Below, piece after piece: positions 1-9,482 of a stretch of DNA of 64,000 nt. The number at the start of each line of letters is the position of its first letter. The stretch's first letter is position 1. The notes under the pieces were generated by a model, which had not been told where the DNA came from, did no database searches, and saw only the letters and a list, made by a program, of their open reading frames with translations. The position numbers and the translations under genes are program-made. Origin of the DNA: Polaromonas sp. OV174 (GTDB lineage: Bacteria; Pseudomonadota; Gammaproteobacteria; Burkholderiales; Burkholderiaceae_C); NCBI RefSeq assembly GCF_900112285.1, contig NZ_FOKZ01000005.1:148628-212627 (forward strand), read 5' to 3'.

Positions 1-3000
1 TGCAGCACATGGATCAGCTTTTCCACGTCGGCCATATGCAGACCTACCGTGGGTTCGTCCAGCACATAAAGCGTGTGCGGCGCTTTCTGGCCGCGCCGCG
101 TGATGTCGTCACGCACCTTGCTGAGCTCGGTCACCAGCTTGATGCGCTGCGCCTCGCCGCCACTCAGTGTGGGTGAGGGCTGGCCCAGCGTGAGATAGCC
201 CAGGCCGACATCCTTGAGCAATTGCAGCGGATGGCCGATGTTGGGCATGGACGCGAAAAACTCGACGGCTTCATCGACCTCCATTTTCAGCACATCGCCA
301 ATGCTTTTGCCGCGCCAGGTGACGGCCAGCGTTTCGGGATTGAAGCGCGCGCCGTGGCAGGTTTCGCACAGCACTTTCACGTCGGGCAAAAAGCTCATGC
401 CTATGGTGCGCACGCCCGCGCCCTCGCAGGTCGGGCAGCGACCTTCGCCGGTATTGAAACTGAAACGCCCGGCGCTGTAGCCGCGCGCACGGGCTTCCAG
501 CGTGTCGGCAAACAGCTTGCGAATCGTGTCCCAGAAACCGATGTAGGTGGCCGGGCAGGAGCGAGGTGTCTTGCCTATAGGGGTCTGGTCGACTTCAAGC
601 ACGCGGTCGACGCGCTCGTAGCCCTCTATGCGTTCGCAGCCAGTCCAGGCCGGGTGCTGACCCGCCTCGTCCGCGTCGCGCCCGGCCTTGGTCGAGCGCA
701 GCATGACGCCGGCATGCACATTGCTCAGCAGCACGTCGCGCGCCAGCGTGGACTTGCCTGACCCCGACACCCCCGTCACCGCCACCAGGCGATGCAGCGG
801 CACCGTGACAGTCACCTGTTTCAGGTTGTGCAGATCGGCCTTGACCACCGTCATCCACGAGGTGAAGGGGCTGGCGGCGGTAGGCGCTGCGTTGTGCAGC
901 GCACTGGCGCTGGCGGCCGCTGCTTTCAGGGCCTGGGCCTTTAGCGTCGCCGCCTTCTGCTTGCCCGGCGCTTTGACCTCTGCGGCGACCGTTGCCGCCA
1001 GCACGGCAGCGGGCGCAGCGCCGCTGCGGGTTTCGCGGCGCAGCTGCAAGGGGTGAATCAGGGGATTGGCCAGGTATCGCCCGGTCAGGGAATCGGCCAC
1101 CGTGGCCAGATGCTCCGCCGTGCCCTGCGCCACCAGCTGGCCGCCGCGCTTGCCGGCGCCTGGGCCTATATCAATGATGTTGTCGGCGCGGCGAATCGTG
1201 TCTTCGTCGTGCTCCACCACCACCAGGGTGTTGCCGCGCTCACTCAGCTTGCCCAGGGCACTGAGCAAAATCTGGTTGTCGCGCGGGTGCAAGCCTATGG
1301 TGGGCTCATCCAGCACATAGCAAACGCCTTGCAGATTGGAGCCCAACTGCGCCGCCAGCCGTATGCGCTGGGCCTCGCCGCCCGACAGGGTGGGCGCGCC
1401 GCGGTCCAGCGTGAGGTAGCCCAGGCCGACATCCTCCAAAAACTCCAGCCGGCTCTTGATTTCCGGGATCAGGTCGCGGGCAATGCCGGCCTCACGTCCG
1501 GCCAGCGCCAGCTGGTCAACCCAGCGGCGCACGTCGGTCACCGACAGGTGGGCAATGTCGGCAATTCCGACGCCCGCGAATTTGACGGCGCGCGCCTGCC
1601 CATTGAGACGGGTGCCCGCGCAGCCCGGGCAGACCTGATCCAGAATGTCGTCGGTTTCCGGCTCGCCAAAAGTCTGCTCGCGGCCCTTGTTGTCGTCGGC
1701 GCCCAGCACCGAATCGTCAAACACCTTGCGCTGCTCCTTGCTGAGCTTGACGCCCGTGCCCACGCAGTCCGGGCACCAGCCGTGCTTGCTGTTGTAGCTG
1801 AAAAGGCGCGGGTCCAGCTCGGGGTAAGAGGTGGCACAGACCGGGCAGGCCCGCTTGGTCGAGAAGGCCTCAAGCCGGCCAATCCCCAGGGTGCTGCGGC
1901 CGTCTTGCATGGCGGCCTTCAGGCCGTCCAGCGGCGCCAGCACATGCAGCACGCCCTTGCCATGCTCCAGCGCGGTGGCCAGGGCCTGGCGCAAGGCGGC
2001 CTCGTTCTCGGGTGTGACCTGCAGGTCGGCCACCGGCAGCTCGACCGTATGTTCCTTGAAGCGATCAATGCGCGGAAAGCCGGTGGTCGGCAAGAACTCG
2101 CCGTCGATGCGCAAATGGCTGTAGCCACGCGGCCGCGCCCAGTCGGCCAGCTCGGTGTAAACACCCTTGCGATTGATCACCAGCGGCGCCAGCAGGCCTA
2201 TGTGCTGGCCGCGATAGTTTTTCAGCAGCTGCGCCGCAATGGCGTCCAGGCTTTGCGGCATGACGGCTGCGCCGTCCTTGGTGCAATGCTGTATGCCCAG
2301 CTTGACGTACAAGAGGCGCAGGAAGTGCCAGACCTCGGTGGTGGTGCCGACGGTGGACTTGCGGCCGCCGCGCGACAGGCGCTGCTCAATGGCCACCGTC
2401 GGAGGAATGCCGTAGACCGCGTCCACTTCAGGCCGGCCGGCCGGCTGCACAATGCTGCGCGCATAGGCATTGAGCGACTCCAGATAGCGGCGCTGCCCTT
2501 CGTTGAACAAGATGTCGAAGGCCAGCGTGGACTTGCCCGAGCCCGACACGCCGGTCACCACATTGAACTTGCCGCGCGGAATATCGACCGACAGGCTTTT
2601 GAGATTGTTTTCCTTGGCGTTGACGATCTGGATCAGATTGGAAAAAGCGGGCCGGGTCTTCCAGGCCTTGGGCCGTTGCTCTTCAACCTGACAGGTCTGG
2701 CCCATGGCCAGCTCGTACTCGCGCAGCGCCAGCGCCGTGTGCGAGCTCGGGTGCTGGCGCACCTCCTCGGGCGACCCTTCAGCCACCAGCAGGCCGCCGG
2801 CTTCACCGCCCTCGGGTCCCAGGTCAATCAGCCAGTCGGCCGAACGGATCACATCCAGGTTGTGCTCGATGATGATGAGCGAGTTGCCGGCTTCCAGCAG
2901 CTTGCGCAGCGCCCGCATGAGCTTGGCAATATCGTCAAAGTGCAGCCCGGTGGTGGGCTCATCAAACAGGAACAGCGTGCCGCGATTGGGCGACTTGAGC

Positions 3001-5687
3001 GCCAGCGCCTGCCCGTTGGCGCTGCGGCTTTTGCCAGCCGTTTTGCTGGCGCCGGCCAGAAAGCCCGCCAGCTTGAGCCGCTGGGCCTCGCCGCCCGACA
3101 GCGTGGGAACCGGCTGGCCCAGCTTCACATACTCCAGGCCCACATCGACGATCGGCTGCAGCGCCCGCAACACCTCGCGGTCTTGCGCAAACAGCTGCAC
3201 GGCTTCGCTGACGGTCAGGTCGAGCACGTCGGACACATTGAGCAGCTTGGGCCTGAGCTGGCCTATGGCCTGGCGCTCGATGGTGACCTCCAGAATCTCG
3301 GGCCGATAGCGCTTGCCGTCGCAGTCGGGGCAGCGCAGATAGACGTCGCTGAGAAACTGCATTTCCACATGCTCGAAACCGGAGCCGCCACAGGTCGGGC
3401 AACGCCCGTCGCCGTTGTTGAAACTGAACTTTGATGCGGTATAGCTGCGCTGTTTGGCCAGCGGCGCCAGCGCAAACAGATCGCGCAAGGCATCCCAGGC
3501 GCCCACATAGCTGGCCGGGTTGGAACGCGCGGTCTTGCCTATCGGCGACTGGTCTACAAACACCACGTCGGTCAGGTGGTCTGCGCCCATCAGCCGGTCA
3601 TGCACGCCCGGCGTTTCGGTGGCCTTGCCAAACTGCCGCAGCAATGCCGGCGCAAGAATGTCCTGCATCAAGGTCGATTTACCCGAGCCGCTGACGCCGG
3701 TGACGCAGACCAGGCGCTGCAGCGGAAACTCCACCGTCAAATTCTTCAGGTTGTGGTCGCGCGCGCCTTCCAGAATCAGGCGCGGTGTGCTGTCGGTCAC
3801 CGGCCGCTTCAAGCCCATGCCGACCCGCTTGCGCGCGCCCAGGTAGGCGCCGGTCAAGGTATCGGCATGCCTGAGGTCGTCGGGCGTGCCGTCAAAGACG
3901 ATCTGGCCGCCCTTCTCGCCCGGACCAGGGCCCATGTCTATCATGCGGTCGGCGGCCAGCATCACGGCCGGGTCGTGCTCGACCACCACCAGCGTGTTGC
4001 CGGCGTCGCGCAGCCTGTGCATGGCCTGCGTGATGCGGTTCATGTCGCGCGGGTGCAGGCCTATGGACGGCTCGTCGAGCACAAACAAGGTGTTGACCAG
4101 CGAGGTTCCCAGCGCAGTCGTCAGGTTGATGCGCTGCACCTCGCCGCCCGACAGCGTGCGGCTTTGCCGGTCCAGCGTGAGATAGCCGATGCCGACATCA
4201 CAGAGGTATTTCACGCGGGTACGGATTTCCTCGAACAACGATTTCAAGGCCTGCTTCTCCGCGTCCTCACCCATCACATCGAGCGACAGGCTGCCGAAAA
4301 ATTTCGCCAGTCTGTCTATGGGCAGTTGCATCAGGTCATGCACGCACAAGCCTGGCAGAGCCTGGAGTTGCGCACGGCTCCATTGCACGCCCACCGGCAT
4401 GAAACGCTGCGCGGGCGGCAGCACCGCATCGGCGGCATCTTTGGAGCCCAGGCGCCAGAGCAGGGGTTCGAGCTTGAGGCGCGCGCTGCCGCAGGTCTCG
4501 CAGGGCGTGTAGCTGCGGTACTTGGACAGCAGCACACGGATGTGCATCTTGTAGGCCTTGCTTTCAAGATACTCAAAGAAGCGCTTGATGCCGAACCAGT
4601 GCTGATTCCATTTGCCGTTCCAGCTGGGTGAGCCGTTGATGACCCAGCCTTGCTGCTCGGGCGTGAGCTTGTACCAGGGCGTGTCGCGCGGAATACCGGC
4701 AGCTTCGGCATGGCGCATCAGGTCGTCTTGCGCTTCCTTCCAGGCCGGTGTCTGCATGGGCTTGACGGCACCGGCACGCAAGGTGAGCTTGTCATTGGGA
4801 ATCACCAGCCCGTAGTCGACGCCAATGACGCGGCCAAAGCCGCGGCAGGTCTCACACGCCCCCATGGCCGAATTGAAGGAGAACAGCGATGGCGTGGGCT
4901 CGGTGTAGCGCAGGTCGCTGTCGGGACTGTGCAAGCCCGTCGAGAAGCGCCACATGTCGTCGGGCTCACCGCCGCCGTCGGCGCCTTGCTGCACATAGAC
5001 ATTCAAGCGGCCACCGCGTTTGAGCGCGGTTTCAATGGCTTCAATGACACGCGCTTTTTCCGCGCTGTGCAGACGAAAGCGGTCGGCTACCACATCCAGC
5101 AGCTTGTGCGGCCCGACCGGCGTGCTGATTTCACGTTCCGCGTGGATGCGCGTGAAGCCGCTGGCCGACAGCCACTGCGCCATCTGCTCCTCGCTGGTGT
5201 TGCCGGGAAGTTCGACCGGAAAAGTCACCACGACTCTTGGATCACTGGCGGCCGTGCGCGCCATCAACTCGGCGTAGATGGACTCTGGGCTGTCATGCCG
5301 CACCGCTTGTGCCGTCTGCTTGTCAAACAGCTGCGCCGCCCGCGCATAAAGCAGCTTCAGGTGATCATTCAACTCGGTCATGGTGCCCACAGTGGAGCGC
5401 GAGCTGCGCACCGGGTTGGTCTGGTCGATGGCAATGGCGGGCGGCACGCCCTCGACCTTGTCCACGGCCGGCTTGTCCATGCGGTCCAGAAACTGCCGGG
5501 CATAGGCAGAGAAGGTCTCGACATAGCGTCGCTGGCCCTCGGCAAACAGGGTGTCGAACACCAGCGAGGATTTTCCCGAACCGCTGGGCCCGGTGACCAC
5601 CGTCATCTCGCCGGTACGTATGTCCAGGTCCAGGTTTTTGAGGTTGTGCTGACGCGCGCCGCGAATGCGGATAATTCCCTGGGCCAT
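1..5687 (-). CDS. uvrA: Tandem (double) UvrA, excinuclease ABC subunit A-like, truncated by window edge
   Basis: DNA-damage recognition ATPase of nucleotide excision repair, but about twice the usual 940 residues: 1,895 codons are visible and the C-terminus lies off the left edge. Two complete UvrA units are joined head to tail. Walker A motifs occur near residues 33 (GPSGSGKSS), 660, 1045 and 1635 (GVSGSGKST); LSGGE signatures near 509, 860, 1432 and 1838; each Walker B is followed by a GLH motif. The second unit begins near residue 1010. C-half zinc modules (CPTC with CPDC, CPTC with CETC) are intact in both units; the N-half zinc module is intact in unit 2 (CPVC, CPDC, CPGC) but unit 1 lacks the usual first CxxC before its LFSFN motif. 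The ATG at 5687 begins [16 protein letters not shown], the normal UvrA N-terminus. Large UvrAs of this type are usually paralogues beside a normal uvrA; whether this one acts in repair or in resistance to DNA-binding compounds cannot be told here. Confidence 0.95.
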   Translation of the reverse strand, partial: MAQGIIRIRGARQHNLKNLDLDIRTGEMTVVTGPSGSGKSSLVFDTLFAEGQRRYVETFSAYARQFLDRMDKPAVDKVEGVPPAIAIDQTNPVRSSRSTVGTMTELNDHLKLLYARAAQLFDKQTAQAVRHDSPESIYAELMARTAASDPRVVVTFPVELPGNTSEEQMAQWLSASGFTRIHAEREISTPVGPHKLLDVVADRFRLHSAEKARVIEAIETALKRGGRLNVYVQQGADGGGEPDDMWRFSTGLHSPDSDLRYTEPTPSLFSFNSAMGACETCRGFGRVIGVDYGLVIPNDKLTLRAGAVKPMQTPAWKEAQDDLMRHAEAAGIPRDTPWYKLTPEQQGWVINGSPSWNGKWNQHWFGIKRFFEYLESKAYKMHIRVLLSKYRSYTPCETCGSARLKLEPLLWRLGSKDAADAVLPPAQRFMPVGVQWSRAQLQALPGLCVHDLMQLPIDRLAKFFGSLSLDVMGEDAEKQALKSLFEEIRTRVKYLCDVGIGYLTLDRQSRTLSGGEVQRINLTTALGTSLVNTLFVLDEPSIGLHPRDMNRITQAMHRLRDAGNTLVVVEHDPAVMLAADRMIDMGPGPGEKGGQIVFDGTPDDLRHADTLTGAYLGARKRVGMGLKRPVTDSTPRLILEGARDHNLKNLTVEFPLQRLVCVTGVSGSGKSTLMQDILAPALLRQFGKATETPGVHDRLMGADHLTDVVFVDQSPIGKTARSNPASYVGAWDALRDLFALAPLAKQRSYTASKFSFNNGDGRCPTCGGSGFEHVEMQFLSDVYLRCPDCDGKRYRPEILEVTIERQAIGQLRPKLLNVSDVLDLTVSEAVQLFAQDREVLRALQPIVDVGLEYVKLGQPVPTLSGGEAQRLKLAGFLAGASKTAGKSRSANGQALALKSPNRGTLFLFDEPTTGLHFDDIAKLMRALRKLLEAGNSLIIIEHNLDVIRSADWLIDLGPEGGEAGGLLVAEGSPEEVRQHPSSHTALALREYELAMGQTCQVEEQRPKAWKTRPAFSNLIQIVNAKENNLKSLSVDIPRGKFNVVTGVSGSGKSTLAFDILFNEGQRRYLESLNAYARSIVQPAGRPEVDAVYGIPPTVAIEQRLSRGGRKSTVGTTTEVWHFLRLLYVKLGIQHCTKDGAAVMPQSLDAIAAQLLKNYRGQHIGLLAPLVINRKGVYTELADWARPRGYSHLRIDGEFLPTTGFPRIDRFKEHTVELPVADLQVTPENEAALRQALATALEHGKGVLHVLAPLDGLKAAMQDGRSTLGIGRLEAFSTKRACPVCATSYPELDPRLFSYNSKHGWCPDCVGTGVKLSKEQRKVFDDSVLGADDNKGREQTFGEPETDDILDQVCPGCAGTRLNGQARAVKFAGVGIADIAHLSVTDVRRWVDQLALAGREAGIARDLIPEIKSRLEFLEDVGLGYLTLDRGAPTLSGGEAQRIRLAAQLGSNLQGVCYVLDEPTIGLHPRDNQILLSALGKLSERGNTLVVVEHDEDTIRRADNIIDIGPGAGKRGGQLVAQGTAEHLATVADSLTGRYLANPLIHPLQLRRETRSGAAPAAVLAATVAAEVKAPGKQKAATLKAQALKAAAASASALHNAAPTAASPFTSWMTVVKADLHNLKQVTVTVPLHRLVAVTGVSGSGKSTLARDVLLSNVHAGVMLRSTKAGRDADEAGQHPAWTGCERIEGYERVDRVLEVDQTPIGKTPRSCPATYIGFWDTIRKLFADTLEARARGYSAGRFSFNTGEGRCPTCEGAGVRTIGMSFLPDVKVLCETCHGARFNPETLAVTWRGKSIGDVLKMEVDEAVEFFASMPNIGHPLQLLKDVGLGYLTLGQPSPTLSGGEAQRIKLVTELSKVRDDITRRGQKAPHTLYVLDEPTVGLHMADVEKLIHVL

Positions 5688-5748
5688 CGGTGAAGGTCTT
5701 TCCTGAAGAAGTCGAACATTCTAGGCAGAAGCACGACGGTTACCAGGT

Positions 5749-5913
5749 GTGGGGGTTAAGCCCCTGGGCGAGAACGCGCGCGGCGCCAGCGTGGCGCAAG
5801 TTTTCCCCAACAAGCGCGCCATCTCCCAGCCCCGGGCCAAGGAAGCCATGGAGCGGTCCAAAGCAAAAGGGAATAGTGGCGCCGGTCTGAAGACGACCCG
5901 GCAGCAAGCCTGA
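5749..5913 (+). other. Possible small ORF or gene fragment (54 codons, GTG start)
   Basis: In the 229-base gap between uvrA and the next gene, one plus-strand frame stays open from a stop near 5732 to TGA at 5911-5913. Its codons end mostly in G or C, as real genes here do, and it encodes a basic peptide containing VFPNKRAISQPRAKEAMERS. There is no clear ribosome binding site and no ATG at a sensible place; GTG at 5749 is the first usable start. It could be a genuine small basic protein, the tail of a decayed gene, or chance. I do not recognise the family. Confidence 0.25.
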
Positions 5914-5916
5914 ATT

Positions 5917-6378
5917 TCAGTCGTACAGAGCGCTTTCCAGCGCCTTGAATTTCTCGGCACCAACGGCTTCCTTGATTTTTGGCGCCAAATCCCGCAGCCT
6001 GGCAACATCCCCGGCGGCTTCAACCGCCAGATTGAGCCGAAAGCCACGCAGGCCCAACGCCGCGGTAAGCCTGATGGCTATGGGATAAGCCTTTGAGTAT
6101 TGCGCCTGCGCATCTTTCTGCGGGGCTGGGGCTGCAATGCTTTCAGCGGGGCTGGACGCTGGCTGAGGCAGCGCTGCGGCAGAGTCCGCCAGCAGCCCCA
6201 GCGCCACCAGGTGGCTCACATCATCCGTCGTCACCCCCAAACCGGCGGTTGCCTTGAGTACGTCTTCGGTGCTGCGCTTGCCATCAAACATGATGAAGGC
6301 CGAACGCTGCCTGGGGCTTAGTGCGATAGAGCGGTTCTGCAAGGCGGCCTGGCCCAACTCCGTCTTGGAAAAAATCAT
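5917..6378 (-). CDS. Conserved hypothetical protein, 153 aa
   Basis: A soluble protein of unknown function. The ATG at 6378 is preceded by GGAG at 8 bases spacing, which supports the start. The N-terminal 60 residues (MIFSKTELGQAAL..., then RQRSAFIMFDGKRS and a predicted helix) look like a small winged-helix-type fold. A linker rich in Ala, Pro and Ser follows (about residues 68-92), then a C-terminal helical domain with LGLRGFRLNLAVEAAG and LAPKIKEAVGAEKF. I have a sense of this two-part pattern from other Burkholderiales, but no function is known to me. The gene stands alone, facing the same way as uvrA, and no partner is implied by the neighbours. Confidence 0.8.
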   Translation of the reverse strand: MIFSKTELGQAALQNRSIALSPRQRSAFIMFDGKRSTEDVLKATAGLGVTTDDVSHLVALGLLADSAAALPQPASSPAESIAAPAPQKDAQAQYSKAYPIAIRLTAALGLRGFRLNLAVEAAGDVARLRDLAPKIKEAVGAEKFKALESALYD

Positions 6379-6532
6379 TGGCTTGTCTCCATGAAATGCA
6401 CTATCAGCGCGGCCTCAGGGTATGAGGTGGTTTTTCAGAGACGATTGTGGTTTTTGTTTTTTCGCTCCAGCCCCAATTTAACCCATTTCACGATCGCACT
6501 CATTCCAGGCAATGCCACAAGACGCATGACAA

Positions 6533-6560
6533 AAAAAGAGGCCGCCGGCCGGCGCCCGCC
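6533..6560 (-). terminator. Possible weak terminator after the small membrane gene
   Basis: On the minus strand a very GC-rich self-complementary stretch (core GCCGGCCGGC) is followed by a run of seven T. The stem is only about four strong pairs around a GGCC loop, so this is a weak call. It lies just downstream of the stop codon of the 53-aa gene. Confidence 0.35.
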
Positions 6561-6565
6561 CCGAC

Positions 6566-6727
6566 TCAGGTCGCGGGGCCGTATGCGACACCCACAGTGG
6601 CGACAGCCGGCGCATTCAGCTGCAAAGCACCATGCTTTTCACCGCCCATATCAATATCGCCGCCCTTGCTCAACAGCCACAGCGCAACCCCGGCAAACGC
6701 GATGAATCCGACAACAATTTTCCACAT
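6566..6727 (-). CDS. Small single-pass membrane protein, 53 aa
   Basis: Begins MWKIVVGFIAFAGVALWLL, one hydrophobic membrane segment (about residues 4-19), then a short soluble tail with DIDMGGEKHG. A ribosome binding site GGAG sits 8 bases upstream of the ATG at 6727, which favours this start over a longer reading that would run back through the terminator hairpin. I have a sense that short proteins beginning MWK-VGFI and carrying a D-M-GE-HG tail occur in Comamonadaceae, but I know of no function. It follows the MFS transporter gene on the same strand, but a strong terminator lies between them, so expression depends on readthrough or on its own promoter. Confidence 0.65.
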   Translation of the reverse strand: MWKIVVGFIAFAGVALWLLSKGGDIDMGGEKHGALQLNAPAVATVGVAYGPAT

Positions 6728-6738
6728 CTTCTTGCTCC

Positions 6739-6780
6739 AAAAAAAAAAGCCCTCGGCACATGATGACGAGGGCCCTAAAA
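6739..6780 (-). terminator. Rho-independent terminator of the MFS transporter gene
   Basis: Seven-base-pair stem (GCCCTCG at 6749-6755 pairing with CGAGGGC at 6767-6773) with an 11-base loop. On the minus strand it is followed directly by about ten T. It lies 47 bases past the MFS stop codon. Confidence 0.85.
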
Positions 6781-6826
6781 CTCTCACAAGGCCCGGATCG
6801 GGCCGTTACCTCCGCTAAATGACTTA

Positions 6827-8485
6827 TCAGTCGTTGGCGTAGATGTCGACGTCCTTGGTTTCCTTGATGAACAAGGTACCGACCACGACGGTGATGCCGG
6901 CAATGATGATGGGGTACCACAAGCCGTTGTACATATTGCCGGTCTGCGCGACGATGGCAAAGGCTGTCGTTGGCAGCAGGCCGCCAAACCAGCCGTTGCC
7001 GATGTGATACGGCAGGCTCATGGAGGTGTAGCGGATACGGGTCGGGAACAATTCAACCAGCATGGCGGCAATCGGGCCGTACACCATGGTGACCAGCAAC
7101 ACCAGATAGAACAGGATGGCCGTCACCATGACTTTGTCCATCTTGGCTGGGTCGGCCTTGGTCGGATAACCGGCGATCTTCAGGTCGTCGGCCACCAGTT
7201 TCTTGAACTCGGCATCTTTCTTCTTGGCCTCATCGGCGCTCAAGCCCTTGGCGCTGTAGCCAGGAATGACCGTGTCGCCAATCTTGATGGTCGCCACAGT
7301 ACCGGCGGGTGCAGCAACGTTGTCATAACTCACCGAAGCTCCTGCCAAAACCTGCTTGGCAATATCGCAAGAACTGGTGAACTTGGACGTGCCGGTTGGG
7401 TTGAACTGGAATGAGCACTCTTTCGGATCAGCCGTCACGATCACCTGGTTCTTGGCCTGCGCCGCAGCCAGGTCAGGATTGGCCGCCTTGGTCAGCGCGC
7501 CAAACACCGGGAAGTAGGTCAGCACGGCCAACAGGCAACCCGCCATGATGATGGGCTTGCGACCGATCTTGTCGGACAGTGTGCCGAACACCACGAAAAA
7601 TGGCGTACCCAGAATCAGCGAGTAGGCCACCAGAATGTTGGCCGTAGGACCGTCCACCTTGAGGGCCTGGGTCAGGAAGAACAATGCGTAAAACTGGCCC
7701 GAATACCAGACCACAGCCTGGCCGGCGGTCAAACCGATCAGCGCCAGAATCACGATCTTCAGGTTTTTCCATTGACCAAAAGATTCGGACAAGGGCGCCT
7801 TGGAGGTCTTGCCCTCAGCCTTCATTTTCTGGAAAGCCGGCGACTCATTCATGGACAAGCGGATGTACACCGACACCGCCAGCAGCAAGATGGACACGAT
7901 GAATGGAATGCGCCAGCCCCAGTCGGCAAAAGCAGCCTCGCCGATGGCGGTACGCACACCCAGAATGACCAGCAGGCTCAGAAACAGGCCCAGCGTGGCC
8001 GTGGTCTGAATCCAGGAGGTGTAAGCACCGCGCTTACCGTGAGGAGCGTGCTCCGCGACGTAAACTGCCGCCCCACCGTATTCACCGCCCAATGCCAAAC
8101 CTTGCAACATGCGCAAAGCGATCAGGATCACCGGCGCTGCCACGCCGATGGAGGCGTAGCTTGGCAGCAGGCCGACGATGAAGGTCGACAAGCCCATGAT
8201 CACGATGGTGACCAGGAAAGTGTATTTACGGCCAATCATGTCGCCCAGGCGCCCGAACACGAGTGCGCCAAAGGGTCGAACGATAAAGCCGGCAGCAAAA
8301 GCCAACAGCGCAAAAATGAAGGCTGAGCCGGAGTCCAGTCCGCTAAAGAACTGCTTGGCAATAATCGCCGCCAGTGAGCCGTAAAGGTAAAAGTCGTACC
8401 ATTCAAATACGGTGCCTAGCGAGGAGGCGAAGATCACTTTCTTCTGCTCCGCTGTCATGGGTCTGTTATCGACTGCAATGGCCAT
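6827..8485 (-). CDS. MFS transporter, metabolite:H+ symporter (MHS) type
   Basis: Twelve-helix inner-membrane transporter, 552 aa, of the ShiA/ProP/KgtP group, which imports small organic acids or osmolytes with protons. The MHS hallmark near the N-terminus (GTVFEWYDFYLYGSLAA) and the loop 2-3 motif (GRLGDMIGRKYT) are present, with a second GTLSDKIGRKP copy between helices 8 and 9. The start ATG at 8485 follows GAAGGAG at 9 bases spacing. The odd part is a roughly 100-residue hydrophilic insertion (about residues 362-465) between helices 9 and 10, containing two Cys (PKECSFQF and SSCDIAK) and facing the periplasm if the usual topology holds. The substrate cannot be read from the sequence. A strong terminator follows, so it is probably monocistronic. 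Confidence 0.9.
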   Translation of the reverse strand: MAIAVDNRPMTAEQKKVIFASSLGTVFEWYDFYLYGSLAAIIAKQFFSGLDSGSAFIFALLAFAAGFIVRPFGALVFGRLGDMIGRKYTFLVTIVIMGLSTFIVGLLPSYASIGVAAPVILIALRMLQGLALGGEYGGAAVYVAEHAPHGKRGAYTSWIQTTATLGLFLSLLVILGVRTAIGEAAFADWGWRIPFIVSILLLAVSVYIRLSMNESPAFQKMKAEGKTSKAPLSESFGQWKNLKIVILALIGLTAGQAVVWYSGQFYALFFLTQALKVDGPTANILVAYSLILGTPFFVVFGTLSDKIGRKPIIMAGCLLAVLTYFPVFGALTKAANPDLAAAQAKNQVIVTADPKECSFQFNPTGTSKFTSSCDIAKQVLAGASVSYDNVAAPAGTVATIKIGDTVIPGYSAKGLSADEAKKKDAEFKKLVADDLKIAGYPTKADPAKMDKVMVTAILFYLVLLVTMVYGPIAAMLVELFPTRIRYTSMSLPYHIGNGWFGGLLPTTAFAIVAQTGNMYNGLWYPIIIAGITVVVGTLFIKETKDVDIYAND

Positions 8486-8776
8486 GTCAATGTCTCCTTC
8501 GTTAATTTAGCTTGACCACCCAGAACAGGTGATAAGCCTCACTATCCCGGCCGGTGCTGACCCGGTTCTGACACTCAGCCAACAGCAGCTGACGCAAAAC
8601 TGAATGTCAGCTTACAAACCAGGCATTAACCCTTAGTCATTTTTTTCCATTGCAATAAATCGGGGCCGCAGACTGCCCCTGCCCGCATTTTCAAGGCTCA
8701 TAAACCGAGGGAAATTCCTTAGGAAATTTTCTGTTCGGGCGCACCAAGGCAGGTGCACTCCGCTGCAACAAGCGGC
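8486..8776. other. Intergenic region upstream of the MFS gene, no gene seen
   Basis: About 290 bases without a plausible reading frame. It must hold the promoter for the minus-strand transporter. It is more AT-rich than its surroundings (near 8637-8660) and contains a short odd-length palindrome TTCCTTAGGAA near 8712, of unknown meaning. Confidence 0.5.
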
Positions 8777-8801
8777 AAAAAAAAGCCTCAGGTCCGCTGA
8801 G
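8777..8801 (-). terminator. Weak Rho-independent terminator overlapping a stop codon
   Basis: CTCAG (8787-8791) pairs with CTGAG (8797-8801) around a 5-base loop, followed on the minus strand by eight T. The stem overlaps the last codons and the stop of the isomerase-like gene. The stem is short, so efficiency is uncertain. Confidence 0.55.
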
Positions 8802-9477
8802 CGCCCGTGCCCACCTGGGCTACGACCTGCCAGTCAGGGCCGTCAAACCAGGCATCGCCAAGCAGGTAGGCCCGCAGCATGGGCAAGGAATCCAGGCCCC
8901 AAAAATGTTTGTCATCGACCGCAAAAAAAGGCACGCCAAAAGCGCCGAGCGCTATGGCCTCTTCGGTATTTTTTTTCAGCTGCGCCTTCACTTCATCGCT
9001 TTGCAAGTCGCGTGCTGGGGCCAGCTTCTGCATCAGTGATTCAAGACGCTGGGCATCGGCGGCTTCGGCGCCGCCCCGCCAGACATGGCGAAAAATGCTT
9101 TCGCAGACATAGCGGTTGGGTGATCCAGGCATTGCCTCTTGGCTGCAGGCCAGCGCCAGCCGCAACAAGGGCAAGGGATTGAATGGGTGACTGGCCGGCA
9201 TCTGCAGGGGAATGCCCTGCTGGTGAGCAAGCCACAACACATGGCGGTAAGTCCAGTCGCGCTTGGGCACGATCTCGGCCGGTCCCAGTTGGCCAAAATG
9301 TTTAAGCATGCCGGCAAACAGCAGCGGCTTATAGCTGACGCTGTAGCTCAGCCCCTTCAAGGCTTCAGGCAGGTGCTCAAACGCGAGATAGGCATAGGGC
9401 GATATGAAGTCAAGATAAAACGTGATGTGCTTCAGCTCGCCGGCCAATGCCGAGCTTGCCGGTGGCTGCTTCCCCAT
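8788..9477 (-). CDS. DsbA-fold protein, 2-hydroxychromene-2-carboxylate isomerase-like (kappa GST class)
   Basis: Thioredoxin-fold enzyme, 229 aa. The family includes glutathione-dependent isomerases of naphthalene-type aromatic breakdown and other kappa-class GSTs. Signs are the N-terminal strand HITFYLDFISPYAYLAFE, with Ser in place of the redox Cys pair, the motif DWTYRHVLWLAHQQGIP in the helical insertion, and the C-terminal FGVPFFAVDDKHFWGLDSLPML. The ATG at 9477 has AAGGAG at 8 bases spacing; a GTG at 9486 overlapping the upstream stop has no room for a ribosome binding site. It is coupled to the YbaK-like gene upstream. No aromatic-degradation cluster surrounds it, so the true substrate is unknown. 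Confidence 0.85.
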   Translation of the reverse strand: MGKQPPASSALAGELKHITFYLDFISPYAYLAFEHLPEALKGLSYSVSYKPLLFAGMLKHFGQLGPAEIVPKRDWTYRHVLWLAHQQGIPLQMPASHPFNPLPLLRLALACSQEAMPGSPNRYVCESIFRHVWRGGAEAADAQRLESLMQKLAPARDLQSDEVKAQLKKNTEEAIALGAFGVPFFAVDDKHFWGLDSLPMLRAYLLGDAWFDGPDWQVVAQVGTGAQRT

Positions 9478-9482
9478 GCTTG

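Noticed and set aside
1053..3434. Long plus-strand open frame of 793 codons
   Set aside because: It runs antisense to uvrA, whose motifs and zinc modules are intact. High GC at third codon positions keeps the opposite strand open; the product has no recognisable motif.
6412..6435. Plus-strand hairpin followed by five T
   Set aside because: No plus-strand gene precedes it; probably chance.
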